From Chloroflexota bacterium (GTDB taxonomy: Bacteria > Chloroflexota > UBA11872), in the NCBI GenBank assembly GCA_028874175.1, contig JAPPLN010000008.1:29017-93016 (forward strand): a stretch of 64,000 nucleotides of DNA. The letters run 5' to 3'. Every line of letters starts with the position of its first letter. The first letter of the stretch is position 1. Positions 1-8,977 of this stretch are shown one piece after another. The notes beneath the pieces are model-generated. The model saw only the letters and a program-made list of their open reading frames with translations. It ran no database searches and was not told where the DNA came from. Both the position numbers and the translations under genes were made by a program.

Positions 1-103
1 ACTGGCCGGATCTCGAGCGGATGTGGTGGAGACGCTGCGCTGCTACGGCTTTCGCGAACACGAACGCGGACGACGGTTGGCTGAACTGGACGCCGGGCTG
101 TGA
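1..103 (+). CDS. C-terminal end of an unidentified protein (partial)
   Basis: A reading frame is open from base 2 to a TGA at 101-103 and gives the last 33 residues of a protein that starts outside the window. The segment is charged (many Arg, Glu) and has no motif I recognise. Its stop overlaps the GTG start of scpA in a GTGA tetranucleotide, so it is probably the upstream gene of the same operon. Too little is visible to name a function. Confidence 0.55.
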   Translation, partial: LAGSRADVVETLRCYGFREHERGRRLAELDAGL

Positions 104-855
104 CCGCGACCTGGGGACCTGTCGGGCAGGCCAGCGCGCTGGGCGGCTTCGAGATTGATATCGACGACTTCGAGGGGCCGCTCGATCTCCTTGTTCAATT
201 GATTGAGAAGCAAGGTCTTGACATCACGGGAGTCTCGGTGCTTGCCGTCACGGACCAGTTCGTTTCCTACGCTCACCAGCTGCACGAGCAGTTTGCTGAG
301 GCGGCCTCCGAGTTTCTTCTCGTCGCGTCGCGTCTGGCGCTGCTGAAGTCACGAGCGCTGCTTCCGCAAGTCGAGCCCGAGGATGAGGACGAGTCGGTCG
401 ACGACCTCGCGGAGCGCCTTCGGGTGTACGCGGCCTTTAAGGCAGTGGCCATGGACCTCGACGCACGCCTGCGCGCCGGCGAGTCGTCGTTCATTCGGGT
501 TGCACAGCCGAGCCTTCCCCAGCCGTCCCCCGAACCGGGCACCGGTGACCTGATGCGGCTGCTCACGGCGCTGGAGCGATTGACCCAAGTCGATACGCCC
601 GTCGAGTCGCTCATCGAAGCGCCAACACGGCGATTTCGTGTGGCAGATAAGGTGCAGGATCTGCAAGCCAGGTTGAGATTGGACGGAACGCTGGCCTTCG
701 ACACGATCGCGGCCGCCTGCGCCGACCGCGCCGAACTCATCGCCACGTTTGTCGCCGTGCTTCACCTAGTCAAACAGCGTGCGGCAACCGTCGAGCAGTC
801 GGGAACCTTTGGATCCATCGTACTCAGATCCACTCGCGGGCATGGCGACGGATAG
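100..855 (+). CDS. scpA: Segregation and condensation protein A (kleisin)
   Basis: ScpA is the kleisin subunit that bridges the heads of an SMC dimer in the bacterial condensin complex and recruits ScpB. The 251-residue product has the ScpA N-terminal signature FEGPLDLL at residues 24-31, a helical middle and a C-terminal winged-helix-like segment (about 195-245), all normal for the family. The GTG start overlaps the stop of the preceding gene by 4 bases. The 3' end overlaps scpB by 14 bases, the usual coupled scpA-scpB arrangement. No smc gene lies in the window, so the partner must be encoded elsewhere. Confidence 0.95.
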   Translation: MTATWGPVGQASALGGFEIDIDDFEGPLDLLVQLIEKQGLDITGVSVLAVTDQFVSYAHQLHEQFAEAASEFLLVASRLALLKSRALLPQVEPEDEDESVDDLAERLRVYAAFKAVAMDLDARLRAGESSFIRVAQPSLPQPSPEPGTGDLMRLLTALERLTQVDTPVESLIEAPTRRFRVADKVQDLQARLRLDGTLAFDTIAAACADRAELIATFVAVLHLVKQRAATVEQSGTFGSIVLRSTRGHGDG

Positions 856-1447
856 CGACGCCCGAACCGAGCCCGATCAGGATGCCGTGGCCGACGGCCT
901 GCAAGGCGACTTTGGACTGGCGCGCACGATCGAAGGGTTGCTGTTCGTGGCGGACCGTGCCCTCTCGGCCGCCGAACTTGGCGGCGTCACCGGCGCGTCG
1001 GAAGTCGAGGTTCGAGAAGCGCTGAACGAACTGATCGAGCACTACCGCACGCGCGGCATCATCCTGCTCGAGCACCGCAACACCTTCCGGTTGGTCTCCG
1101 CCCCAGACCTTGCGGACCACTGCCGCCGGCTTCTGGGTCTGGACCAACGCCGGCAGCCTTCACGCGCAGCTTTGGAGACGCTGGGAATCGTGGCCTATCG
1201 CGGACCGGCAACGCGTGCGGAAATTGAGCGCGTGCGCGGCGTCGACTCCGACAGCGCGCTAGCTTCGCTGCTCGCGCGAAACTTGATTCGCGAAGCCGGA
1301 CGGCTTGATGCCCCGGGCCGGCCGGCGGTGTTCACCACGACCGATACGTTTCTGGCCTACTTCGGTCTCACGTCGCTGGACGAGCTTCCGGAACTCGACC
1401 TGGAGTTCGGCTCGGACGAGCTGGAAAGACCTTCGCCCGACGTCTAG
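842..1447 (+). CDS. scpB: Segregation and condensation protein B
   Basis: ScpB dimerises and binds the ScpA kleisin in the SMC-ScpAB complex. From the ATG at 842 the product is 201 residues, with two winged-helix segments; RAALETLGIVAYRGP in the second is a family hallmark. The frame is open further upstream to 779, but the ATG at 842, inside the end of scpA, best matches the usual length. The first 25 residues are acidic and probably disordered. The TAG stop forms a CTAG shared with the stop of the convergent rpsI, so there is no intergenic space for a terminator. Confidence 0.94.
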   Translation: MATDSDARTEPDQDAVADGLQGDFGLARTIEGLLFVADRALSAAELGGVTGASEVEVREALNELIEHYRTRGIILLEHRNTFRLVSAPDLADHCRRLLGLDQRRQPSRAALETLGIVAYRGPATRAEIERVRGVDSDSALASLLARNLIREAGRLDAPGRPAVFTTTDTFLAYFGLTSLDELPELDLEFGSDELERPSPDV

Positions 1448-1839
1448 CGCTTGGTGAACTGCTTGGCCTTGCGCGCCCGAACCAGGCCGGGCTTCTTTCG
1501 CTCCTTGGCCCGCGGATCGCGAGTCAACATGCCGGCCTGCTTGAGCTTCGGTCGATTCTCAGCGTCCATGGCGACCAGCGCACGGGCCAGCCCAAGCCGA
1601 ATAGCCCCCGCCTGGCCGCGCGTGCCACCGCCTGTCACTCGCGCCGAGATGCCGACCGACATCTCCTCGAGCATTCGCAACGGCTCCAGCGCGTGAAACC
1701 GATGATCGGGGACAGACAGGAATTCCTCGATCGGACGTCCATTGACAACAAACGGCCCCTGCCCGGGGTAGAGGCGGACCTGTGCGACAGCAGCCTTGCG
1801 GCGTCCCAGCCCGTAGTAGTAGTGGCCTTCCAGGGTCAT
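1444..1839 (-). CDS. rpsI: 30S ribosomal protein S9
   Basis: S9 sits in the head of the small subunit, and its C-terminal tail reaches the P-site tRNA. The 131-residue product carries the GRRKAAVAQVRLYPG signature near the N-terminus and ends in the expected basic tail ...KQFTKR. Its ATG overlaps the rplM stop (ATGA), the standard L13-S9 pairing. It is the last gene of the long minus-strand ribosomal block and ends inside a CTAG shared with scpB. Confidence 0.98.
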   Translation of the reverse strand: MTLEGHYYYGLGRRKAAVAQVRLYPGQGPFVVNGRPIEEFLSVPDHRFHALEPLRMLEEMSVGISARVTGGGTRGQAGAIRLGLARALVAMDAENRPKLKQAGMLTRDPRAKERKKPGLVRARKAKQFTKR

Positions 1840-2252
1840 ACGCCTACCTCGAGAATCTGGGGCCGCTGGGCCTCGTGCCGGTGTTCAGGACCGTCGTAGA
1901 CGCGAAGGCGCTTCAACGCGCGGCGGCCGAGCGTGTTCTTGGGCAACATCCCCTTAACGGCAAGTCGAATCACCCGGTCGGGCCGTCGGGTAAGCATCTC
2001 GTCCAGTCGCGTCATCCGAATGCCGCCGGGGTAGCCGCTGTGCCGAGCGTAGAACTTCTGCTCGAGCTTGCGTCCGGTTACGCGAACGCGCGCGGCGTTG
2101 ATCACGATCACTCCAGCCCCGTCGTCAACATTAGGAGAGAACGTCGGCTGGTCCTTCCCGCGCAATACATGCGCAATGCGCGTGGCCAGCCGCCCCAGCG
2201 TTTGTCCGGAGGCGTCAACCACCACCCATCGCCGCCCGCTTTGATCGCTCAC
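1836..2252 (-). CDS. rplM: 50S ribosomal protein L13
   Basis: L13 is an early assembly protein of the large subunit. The 138-residue product contains LGRLATRIAHVLRGKD near residue 20 and the later GMLPKNTLGRRALKRLRVYDG motif region. The start is GTG and overlaps the truA stop by 4 bases, while the 3' end overlaps the rpsI start. The truA-rplM-rpsI order at the end of the alpha operon is common in bacteria. Confidence 0.98.
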   Translation of the reverse strand: MSDQSGRRWVVVDASGQTLGRLATRIAHVLRGKDQPTFSPNVDDGAGVIVINAARVRVTGRKLEQKFYARHSGYPGGIRMTRLDEMLTRRPDRVIRLAVKGMLPKNTLGRRALKRLRVYDGPEHRHEAQRPQILEVGV

Positions 2253-3040
2253 GACGTCACCGCCTGTGTCATGCGTTGCCGATTGTATCGAGATTCAACG
2301 TTGGGATACTCCACCCGCAGCAAGGTAAGTCCGTGCGCGGGAGCCGTGCCGCGAACCTGCGATCTGGCTGCGGGTTTCAGGAGTGCCGCGATTTCCGCCG
2401 CGTCGATCTCGCGCCGGCCGGCGCGAACAAGGGTTGCGACGATTCGCCGCACCATGCGGTACAGAAACGCATTGGCTGCGATGCGTATGAGGATGGTGCT
2501 CGCTTCCCGCCACACCTCCAGCGCTAACACTTCGCGCTTCGTACTCGCCTGGATTCCTGCGGTAAAGGCGTCGAAGTCGTGGCTCCCGACCATTTCGGCA
2601 GCCGCCGACCGCATGCGTGCCAAGTCAAGCGTCTGCCCAACGTGCCATGCGCGCGCCCTGTCCAGAACGGGCCGCACCGGTCGCTGCTCAACGCGGTACT
2701 CGTAAACTCGTGCGGTGGCGTCCCGACGTGGATCAAACCCGGGCGCCGCAGTTGCAAGTTCTCGGATCGCAACGTCTGCCGGCAAGTGAGCGTTTACCGC
2801 CCTGAGCAGAGTTCCATCGTCCAGTCGCGATCGGGTACAGAAAGCGATCACCTGGCCCAGCGCATGAACTCCACTGTCGGTCCGCCCAGCGCCGGCAACC
2901 GTCACGTCGTCGCCAGTGGCGGCTTGCACGGCGGTTTCCAAGATACCCTGCACCGTCCGCGAACTACGCTGCCGCTGGAAACCCTGGAAACCCGCACCGT
3001 CGTATTCCACCGTGGCGCGAACAGTTCGAACTTCAGTCAC
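2249..3040 (-). CDS. truA: tRNA pseudouridine(38-40) synthase TruA
   Basis: TruA converts U38, U39 and U40 of the tRNA anticodon stem to pseudouridine. The 263-residue product has the catalytic motif GRTDSGVHA with the nucleophilic Asp at residue 55, and the YEYR motif further on. Length is typical. The GTG start overlaps the rplQ stop and its own stop overlaps rplM, so it is translationally coupled to ribosomal protein genes on both sides. Confidence 0.96.
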   Translation of the reverse strand: MTEVRTVRATVEYDGAGFQGFQRQRSSRTVQGILETAVQAATGDDVTVAGAGRTDSGVHALGQVIAFCTRSRLDDGTLLRAVNAHLPADVAIRELATAAPGFDPRRDATARVYEYRVEQRPVRPVLDRARAWHVGQTLDLARMRSAAAEMVGSHDFDAFTAGIQASTKREVLALEVWREASTILIRIAANAFLYRMVRRIVATLVRAGRREIDAAEIAALLKPAARSQVRGTAPAHGLTLLRVEYPNVESRYNRQRMTQAVTS

Positions 3041-3387
3041 ACCAGCTCCATGCGCGCCAGTGGCGCCCCGTCGCCGAGGCGGACGCCGAGACGGCGAATT
3101 CGCGTATAGCCACCAGGTCGATCGTCGTACTGATCGGCCAGATCTCCAAAGAGTCGCTCGATCGTTTCAGGGTCAGGGATCCGAGCGATAGCCTGCCGCC
3201 GGGCATGTAGGTCACCGCGCTTGGCGAGGGTGATCAAGCGATCGACGTCTCGCCGAATCTCCTTGGCCCGCGCCAGCGTGGTGTCGATCTGGTTGTGCAG
3301 AATCAGCGACCTGACCAGGTTGCGCTTGAGCGCGCGGCGCTGCGAGGGAGTGCGGCCGAGATGGCGTCCGCGTCGGCGATGCCGCAT
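3037..3387 (-). CDS. rplQ: 50S ribosomal protein L17
   Basis: L17 lies near the peptide exit tunnel. The 116-residue product opens with [13 protein letters not shown] followed by the RRALKRNL segment, diagnostic for L17, and ends with the [11 protein letters not shown] strand. It begins 5 bases after rpoA, the conserved rpoA-rplQ order of the alpha operon. Confidence 0.98.
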   Translation of the reverse strand: MRHRRRGRHLGRTPSQRRALKRNLVRSLILHNQIDTTLARAKEIRRDVDRLITLAKRGDLHARRQAIARIPDPETIERLFGDLADQYDDRPGGYTRIRRLGVRLGDGAPLARMELV

Positions 3388-3392
3388 TGGAA

Positions 3393-4370
3393 CTACTCCT
3401 GGCTTTCGTCCGGTGCCGGCGCGTTGTCGGCCAGCGTGAGCCCGCGCATGGCCAAGGCCTCGCGAATCTCGGTGACCAGGCGCTCACCCATCCCGCGGAG
3501 TTCGTAGAGGTCGTTCTCAGACAGACCAACAAGCTCCTGGATTGTCTCAAGTTCGTGCCGTTTGAGACTGTTCAAGGCTCGGTTCGAGAGCTTGAGGTCT
3601 TCCAGCGGGTCGCCTTCGGCTTCCGGCATCGGCGGCATGAACGCGGATGTCACCACATCCATGGTTTCGTCAACGCCAGCGATGAGTTGAAAGGACTCAA
3701 TGAGCTGCTGCGCAGCGCCGCGCAGGGAATCCGCCGGGCTGATGACACCGTCGGTCCAGATCTTGAGCACAAGGCGGTCGTACTCGGACTCGCGCCCGAC
3801 CCGCGCCGGTTCCACGTGGTATTCGACCTTGGTGACCGGACTAAACACCATGTCCAGAGGAATGACGCCGATTGGCAGATCCCCGCGCGTCTCGCTGCCG
3901 ACGTATCCGGCACCGGTCTCGACCGAAAATTCCGCCCGCAGGAATCCAGCCTCCGTGAGAGAAGCCAGATGATGTCCGGGGTTTACGATTTCGACCCCGC
4001 TCGGGAGCTCAAGGTCGTCAGCGGTGACCTCGACGGGACCTTCAGCCTCCAGATAGAGAACGGCGGAATCGGCGTCGTGCGATCTGAGCCGAACCCCCTT
4101 GACGTTGAGAAGAAACTCGACGAGGTCTTCGCGCATGAAGTCCAGGGTGCTGAACTCGTGCAAGGCGCTGTCCACGCGAGCGGTGGCGATCGCCGCGCCC
4201 GGTAGAGCCGAGAGCAGCACACGGCGCAAGGGATTGCCCAGCGTGTGCGCAAAACCGCGGCGCAGCGGCTCGATCTGAAAATGCGCGTAGTTATCGCCAA
4301 CCTCGACCATCTGCACGGTCGGCTGGATATCGGCTTCGGCCTGAGCTGATTCAACGGGTCCAAGAAACAC
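3393..4370 (-). CDS. rpoA: DNA-directed RNA polymerase subunit alpha
   Basis: The alpha dimer nucleates RNA polymerase assembly, and its C-terminal domain contacts UP elements and activators. The 325-residue product has the N-terminal domain ([19 protein letters not shown] near residue 37) and, after an acidic linker, a C-terminal domain (about 252-310) with two helix-hairpin-helix-like segments. The start is GTG at 4370, with AAGG about 6 bases upstream. It follows rpsD by 48 bases. Confidence 0.98.
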   Translation of the reverse strand: MFLGPVESAQAEADIQPTVQMVEVGDNYAHFQIEPLRRGFAHTLGNPLRRVLLSALPGAAIATARVDSALHEFSTLDFMREDLVEFLLNVKGVRLRSHDADSAVLYLEAEGPVEVTADDLELPSGVEIVNPGHHLASLTEAGFLRAEFSVETGAGYVGSETRGDLPIGVIPLDMVFSPVTKVEYHVEPARVGRESEYDRLVLKIWTDGVISPADSLRGAAQQLIESFQLIAGVDETMDVVTSAFMPPMPEAEGDPLEDLKLSNRALNSLKRHELETIQELVGLSENDLYELRGMGERLVTEIREALAMRGLTLADNAPAPDESQE

Positions 4371-4418
4371 CGCTGGTCCTTACCTTCCTGTCCGGTTACA
4401 CGGACTGTCGCGCACGGA

Positions 4419-5051
4419 TTAGCGCGAGTAGAACTCCACGATCAATTGCTCGTTGAGTGTCGCGTCGATTTGGTTGCGATCAGGAATCGCGTTGATGGTG
4501 CCCTCGAACGCCTCGGGATCCACTGATAGCCACGCGGGCCGGCCCAGCGCTTCGGCGCGATCCAGTGCATTCTTGATAGCGTCGATGTTGCGGCTCCTCT
4601 GGCGCAGCCGAACTCTGTCGCCGACGCCCAGAACAGCCGACGGGATATCGTGCTTGCGGTTGTTCAACTCGATGTGGCCGTGCTGAATGAGTTGACGCGC
4701 GTGCGCGCGGCTGAGCCCAAAGCCCATCCGATAAACGACGCTGTCCGCTCGAAGTTCCAGCAACTGAAGCAGACGCTCGCCGCGGGGGCCGCTCTGCTTG
4801 CCTGCCATCCGGTAGTGACGACGGAACTGGCGTTCCAGCACTCCGTAGATCCGGCGAGCCTTCTGCTTTTCGCGCAACTGAATGGCGTACTCCGTCGGCC
4901 GCCTCCGGCTGAAACCGCGGGATCCTGGACCACCACGATCACCGCGGCGCTCGATAGCGCACTTCGGTGTGTGGCAGCGGTCGCCCTTGAGAAAGAGCTT
5001 TTCACCCTCGCGCCGGCAGAGGCGGCAAACAGGTCCTGTGTAGCGGGCCAT
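4419..5051 (-). CDS. rpsD: 30S ribosomal protein S4, zinc-binding form
   Basis: S4 nucleates small-subunit assembly on the 5' domain of 16S rRNA and in some bacteria also represses its operon. The 210-residue product has four cysteines, C9, C12, C26 and C31, forming a zinc knuckle, and an S4 RNA-binding domain (RADSVVYRMGF... to about residue 140). It retains the zinc ligands, as the S14 and L36 in this window also do. Confidence 0.98.
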   Translation of the reverse strand: MARYTGPVCRLCRREGEKLFLKGDRCHTPKCAIERRGDRGGPGSRGFSRRRPTEYAIQLREKQKARRIYGVLERQFRRHYRMAGKQSGPRGERLLQLLELRADSVVYRMGFGLSRAHARQLIQHGHIELNNRKHDIPSAVLGVGDRVRLRQRSRNIDAIKNALDRAEALGRPAWLSVDPEAFEGTINAIPDRNQIDATLNEQLIVEFYSR

Positions 5052-5081
5052 TCGAATCTGTCTCTCTGTTCTGGTTGCGGC

Positions 5082-5471
5082 TTATACGCGCCGACGCTTG
5101 GGCGGCCGCGGACCGTTATGAGGGATGGGCGTGACATCCGAGATACTTGAGACATTGAGTCCTACGGCCTGTAGCGCACGCACGGCGGCATCGCGACCTG
5201 ATCCGGGCCCCTTGACAAACACGTTGATGTCACGCATTCCGGCATCCATGGCGCGCTGAGCGGCCTGCTCAGCGGCCTGTTGCGCGGCGAAGGGCGTGCT
5301 CTTGCGCGATCCACGCGCGCCGATGGTCCCTCCACTCGCCGACGCGACGGTATCGCCCATGGGGTCAGTGATGGTAATGATGGTGTTGTTAAACGAGGCG
5401 TGGATGTGCGCGGCGCCTCTTGGCACGGGTGCCCGACTGCGACGCCGGGACCGACTTGAACGTTCGGCCAT
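5082..5471 (-). CDS. rpsK: 30S ribosomal protein S11
   Basis: S11 lies on the platform of the small subunit near the E-site mRNA. The 129-residue product has the [15 protein letters not shown] motif (about residue 23) and the C-terminal [18 protein letters not shown] region. The N-terminal 20 residues are a basic, serine/arginine-rich extension. It starts 4 bases after rpsM. Confidence 0.98.
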   Translation of the reverse strand: MAERSSRSRRRSRAPVPRGAAHIHASFNNTIITITDPMGDTVASASGGTIGARGSRKSTPFAAQQAAEQAAQRAMDAGMRDINVFVKGPGSGRDAAVRALQAVGLNVSSISDVTPIPHNGPRPPKRRRV

Positions 5472-5475
5472 TCGT

Positions 5476-5856
5476 TTAGCCTCGCTTGATTACGCGCTTA
5501 CGAATGCCGACGGTCCGACGCGGGCCTTTGCGCGTGCGGGCGTTGGTTCGCGTGCGCTGTCCGCGTGTTGGGAGCCCAATTCGATGTCGTAATCCCCGAT
5601 AGGAACCTATTTCACGCAAGCGAGCAATGCTGGTCTGCACAACGCGGCGTAAATCCCCTTCAACCCGCTCGCGACCGATCAAGGCCCGGACCCGCCCTAG
5701 CTCGGCCTCGGTCAGATCACTGACGCGAGCCTGCGGATTGACGTCGGCCTGTCGGACAATCTCAGCACTGGTGGTGCGTCCGATGCCATAGATGTGGGTC
5801 AGCGCAATGACCACCGGCTTGTGGCGTGGAATGTCAACGCCGGCAATACGAGCCAT
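5476..5856 (-). CDS. rpsM: 30S ribosomal protein S13
   Basis: S13 forms intersubunit bridges in the 30S head and contacts P-site tRNA. The 126-residue product starts [15 protein letters not shown], has the helix-hairpin-helix YGIGRTTS, and ends in the basic [14 protein letters not shown] tail. It follows rpmJ by 12 bases, the normal infA-rpmJ-rpsM-rpsK-rpsD order. Confidence 0.98.
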   Translation of the reverse strand: MARIAGVDIPRHKPVVIALTHIYGIGRTTSAEIVRQADVNPQARVSDLTEAELGRVRALIGRERVEGDLRRVVQTSIARLREIGSYRGLRHRIGLPTRGQRTRTNARTRKGPRRTVGIRKRVIKRG

Positions 5857-5868
5857 GTATCCCCGTCC

Positions 5869-5982
5869 TTAGCCTTGCCGCTGCTTGTGTTTCGGGTTTG
5901 AGCAAATGACCATGACGCGCCCATGTCGGCGGATAACGCGGCAGCGGTCACACCGCGGTTTGACGGAAGCCGAGACTCGCAT
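5869..5982 (-). CDS. rpmJ: 50S ribosomal protein L36, zinc-binding form
   Basis: This 37-codon gene was found by reading the gap between rpsM and infA. The product starts [14 protein letters not shown] and has the L36 zinc ligands C11, C14, C27 and H32, followed by a KHKQRQG end. The ATG is at 5982 and the TAA at 5869-5871. It lies 5 bases after infA, in the canonical position. Confidence 0.96.
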   Translation of the reverse strand: MRVSASVKPRCDRCRVIRRHGRVMVICSNPKHKQRQG

Positions 5983-5987
5983 GATCG

Positions 5988-6335
5988 CTATCGCTCCACT
6001 CGCTGATCGGCGCGCAACCGCCAGGTGATTCGCCCGCGCGAAAGGTCGTAGGGCGAGAGTTGCATCCGTACGCGGTCGCCGACGCCTACGCGAATAAAGC
6101 GTAGCCGCATCTTACCGGCCAAGTGGGCGAGGATGGCCTGAGGCTCGTCATCGTCGCCGTCCCCCGTCTGAATACGTAGCGGCTGACCATTCGGCCCAAT
6201 TGGCTTGACGAGGAACATCGTGTTCGGCAGTGAATCGACGACTTCGCCTTCAATTTCAATGACGGGGGTCTTGCTTGACGACTCTTCGGGCGGGGCCGGT
6301 GCTTCGTTTTTTTGGTTTCTGGGTGGCGGCACCAC
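5988..6335 (-). CDS. infA: Translation initiation factor IF-1 with N-terminal extension and internal insert
   Basis: IF-1 is an OB-fold protein that occupies the 30S A site during initiation. The hallmarks LPNTMF (residues 36-41), HLAGKMR (71-77) and [13 protein letters not shown] (94-106) are clear. At 115 residues it is well above the usual 70-75. The extra length is a 24-26 residue Pro/Glu-rich N-terminal tail and about 16 extra residues between MF and GKMR (roughly 45-67), including an acidic GDGDDDE run. The only usable start is GTG at 6335, 5 bases after the map stop. The frame is clean, so this is not a frameshift. Confidence 0.93.
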   Translation of the reverse strand: MVPPPRNQKNEAPAPPEESSSKTPVIEIEGEVVDSLPNTMFLVKPIGPNGQPLRIQTGDGDDDEPQAILAHLAGKMRLRFIRVGVGDRVRMQLSPYDLSRGRITWRLRADQRVER

Positions 6336-6340
6336 GAACC

Positions 6341-7123
6341 TCAGACAGCTTCCGTAAGGACGCGCGGTCCTGCGTGGGTGATCGCCACGGTGTGTTCGAA
6401 GTGGGCGGACAGGGAGCCATCGTCCGTGCGCGCCGTCCAGCCGTCGGTATCGAAGACCACGCCGGCAGACCCGATGTTGACCATCGGCTCAATAGCAAGG
6501 GTCGTTCCCGGCACCAACTCGGGCCCACCGCCAGGACGCCCGAAGTTGGGCACCTGGGGCGACTCGTGCATGGTGCGCCCGATTCCGTGTCCGACGAATC
6601 GTCTCACGATGGTTAGTCCGGCCTCCTCGACCAGCTTCTGCACGGCTGCTCCAATATCTCCGATGTGGCCACCCGCGACGGAGGCACGGATAGCTTCAGC
6701 GAGTGCGGCGCGAGTTACATCAAGCAGGCGGCTCGCGTCAGGGTCAATCTCGCCAACCGCGAGCGTACGCGCTGAGTCGGAGTGCCAGCCGTCAAGAATC
6801 ACTCCACAGTCCAGACTAATGATATCGCCTTCGCGCAACACCGCGCTACCCGGAATTCCATGCACGATTGCGTCGTTGATAGACGCGCAGATTGCTCCGG
6901 GAAAGGGCTCGACGCCTGGGTCAGCCGCCGGCACGCCGAGAAATGACGGAATGCCACTGTGGTCGCGGATGAAGGACTCGGCGATGGCGTCAAGTTCACC
7001 GGTGGTTACGCCGGGACAAACCTCAGCCTCGATCTCGTCGAGCGCGCCAGCCAAGACGCGGCCTGAGGCGGCCATTGCTTCGACCTGCTCAGGCGTCTTG
7101 GGTTTGATCGAACCCGACATCAT
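6341..7123 (-). CDS. map: Methionine aminopeptidase, type I
   Basis: Map removes the initiator methionine from nascent proteins and uses two metal ions. The 260-residue product has the pita-bread fold landmarks: HGIPG, the metal-binding Asp pair in SLDCGVILDGWHSDSART, GHGIGRTMHE, and the late Glu in EPMVNIG. There is no N-terminal zinc or SH3-like extension, so it is type Ia-like. Start is ATG at 7123 (ATGA overlap with adk) or the adjacent ATG at 7120. The adk-map-infA order is standard for spc/alpha operons. Confidence 0.97.
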   Translation of the reverse strand: MMSGSIKPKTPEQVEAMAASGRVLAGALDEIEAEVCPGVTTGELDAIAESFIRDHSGIPSFLGVPAADPGVEPFPGAICASINDAIVHGIPGSAVLREGDIISLDCGVILDGWHSDSARTLAVGEIDPDASRLLDVTRAALAEAIRASVAGGHIGDIGAAVQKLVEEAGLTIVRRFVGHGIGRTMHESPQVPNFGRPGGGPELVPGTTLAIEPMVNIGSAGVVFDTDGWTARTDDGSLSAHFEHTVAITHAGPRVLTEAV

Positions 7124-7692
7124 CTGATTACGGCCTTCAGCGTGGTCCAGACGCGGCGCGCGACGGATTCAACGCCGCCGATGCCGTCCACCTCAATCAG
7201 GACGCCGGCCTTACGGTAGTAGTCGATGAGCGGCTCAGTGTCCTGGTGGTAGACCTGCAATCGGTGGCGGGCCGTTTCTTCGGTATCGTCCGCCCGACCG
7301 CGGCCGAGCAGACGCCGTAGCGCTATGTGGTCGGGCACGTCGATGTAGACCGCGGCGGTTACCGAAAGGTTGAACTGCCTGAGTAGGTCGTCCAGCTTTT
7401 CAGCCTGATTACGCGTACGCGGAAAGCCGTCAAAGCAGATATCACGTCTCCGAGCGTCGCCCATGTACTCCTCAATGACCTGGAGCACGACTTGATCGGG
7501 TACAAGTTGGCCGCTGAGCAGATAGGACTCGGCGCGGAGCCCAGCCGGCGATCCGGCGGTGACCGCATCGCGGAACAGATCGCCGGTGGACACGTGATCG
7601 AGCGCCATACGGCAGGCCAGCCGCTCACCCTGGGTGCCCTTGCCTGCGCCGGGCGGGCCAAGCAGGACCACGATCACTGGACGCTCGCCCAT
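7120..7692 (-). CDS. adk: Adenylate kinase (short-lid form)
   Basis: Adenylate kinase interconverts ATP + AMP and 2 ADP. The 190-residue product has the P-loop GPPGAGKGT (residues 12-20), the AMP-site STGDLFR, the FDGFPRT motif and RLLGRGRADD at a short lid. No four-cysteine zinc lid is present, consistent with its length. It sits between secY (4 bases upstream) and map (4-base overlap). Confidence 0.97.
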   Translation of the reverse strand: MGERPVIVVLLGPPGAGKGTQGERLACRMALDHVSTGDLFRDAVTAGSPAGLRAESYLLSGQLVPDQVVLQVIEEYMGDARRRDICFDGFPRTRNQAEKLDDLLRQFNLSVTAAVYIDVPDHIALRRLLGRGRADDTEETARHRLQVYHQDTEPLIDYYRKAGVLIEVDGIGGVESVARRVWTTLKAVIR

Positions 7693-7696
7693 GCGC

Positions 7697-8977
7697 CTAC
7701 CGAATGAACCCTTCGTAGTTGCGCATCATCAACTGCGATTCAAGCTGACGCATGGTGTCCAGCACCACGCCCACGACGATCAGCATCCCCGTGCTGCTGA
7801 TGGCCACCGCGTCAGCGCCGGTTACGGTCTGAGCGACGAAGGGCACGACGGCGATGATTCCCAGAAACACCGCGCCCGCCAGCGTAATGCGGTTGACGAC
7901 GCCTGTCAGGTACTGGTGCGTGGGACGACCGGGACGGATACCGGGGATGAAGCCGCCATTTTTTTGCAGGTTCTCGGCTAGGTTCTGCTGCTGAAAAACG
8001 ACCAACGTGTATACGTACGTAAAGATGATCACGAGCAGAAAGGTAAAGACCCAGTAGATGGCGTTACTGGGGCTGAGGGTGAGTGCGATTGCGCCGGCCG
8101 CATTGGCCAGCCACGATATTTCGGATGTCTCGAAGTAGCTGGCAACCGTAGCTGGCAGCAGCATCAGCGAAAAGGCAAAGATCAGGGGAATCATGCCCGC
8201 CGAGTTGACCTTGAGCGGGATGTGCGTGCTCTGGCCGCCGTACATGCGGGTTCCCCGGATGCGCTTGGCGTAATGGACGGGGATTCGACGCTGGGCTTCC
8301 TGCACGAAAACTATGGCAGCGATCATGATGAGGCCAATGATCACGACGGCAATGAATCCACCGATGTTTTCGCCGGCGAATAGCGACTGACCCAAGGCGG
8401 CGGGAGCACCGGCCACGATGCCGGCAAAGATGATGATCGAGACGCCGTTACCAATGCCGTTCTCGGTAATCAATTCGCCAATCCAAAGCAGAAACATCGT
8501 TCCCGCCGTCATCACGATCAACATCACGAAGATGTCGAACGGGCCCAGCGTTGGAGACAACAGACCTTGTTGGGCTGAGCGCAGGATCTGAATCTGGCCA
8601 AACCCCTGCAGCATGGCGAATGGAATCGTGGCCAAGCGAGTCCACTGCGCGATCTTGCGACGACCGGACTCACCTTCCCGGGAGAGTTCCTGCAACGGTG
8701 GGATCAACGGAACCAGGACCGTCGAAGCGATGTTGGCGGTTACGTAGGGGTACACACCCAATGCGACAACCGAAAAGTTTTCCAGTGCCCCGCCAGACAG
8801 GAGGTTCATGAACCCCAGCAACTGGTTGCCGGCGAAGAAGTCGGCCAGCAGCTCCGTGTTAACACCGGGCAGGGGGATGTGCGCAACCGCCCGGAATACG
8901 ATCAGGAGGCCGATTGTGAAGAGAATCTTGCGACGAACGTCGGGAAGCTGGAAGGCCGCGACGGCCGTCTCGATCAC
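7697..8977 (-). CDS. secY: Preprotein translocase subunit SecY
   Basis: SecY forms the protein-conducting channel of the Sec translocon. The 426-residue product is strongly hydrophobic with about ten membrane segments. It has the plug region FFAGNQLLGFMNLLSGGALENFSVV written here only as its start, FFAGNQLLGF, and the cytoplasmic RRIPVHYAKR loop that binds ribosome or SecA. The start is GTG with a 4-base overlap with rplO. Confidence 0.98.
   Translation of the reverse strand: MIETAVAAFQLPDVRRKILFTIGLLIVFRAVAHIPLPGVNTELLADFFAGNQLLGFMNLLSGGALENFSVVALGVYPYVTANIASTVLVPLIPPLQELSREGESGRRKIAQWTRLATIPFAMLQGFGQIQILRSAQQGLLSPTLGPFDIFVMLIVMTAGTMFLLWIGELITENGIGNGVSIIIFAGIVAGAPAALGQSLFAGENIGGFIAVVIIGLIMIAAIVFVQEAQRRIPVHYAKRIRGTRMYGGQSTHIPLKVNSAGMIPLIFAFSLMLLPATVASYFETSEISWLANAAGAIALTLSPSNAIYWVFTFLLVIIFTYVYTLVVFQQQNLAENLQKNGGFIPGIRPGRPTHQYLTGVVNRITLAGAVFLGIIAVVPFVAQTVTGADAVAISSTGMLIVVGVVLDTMRQLESQLMMRNYEGFIR

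Noticed and set aside
3555..3580. TTGAGA...TCAAG repeat resembling a HAIR element
   Set aside because: It lies inside rpoA coding sequence, and the spacer is 3 to 4 bases rather than 7.
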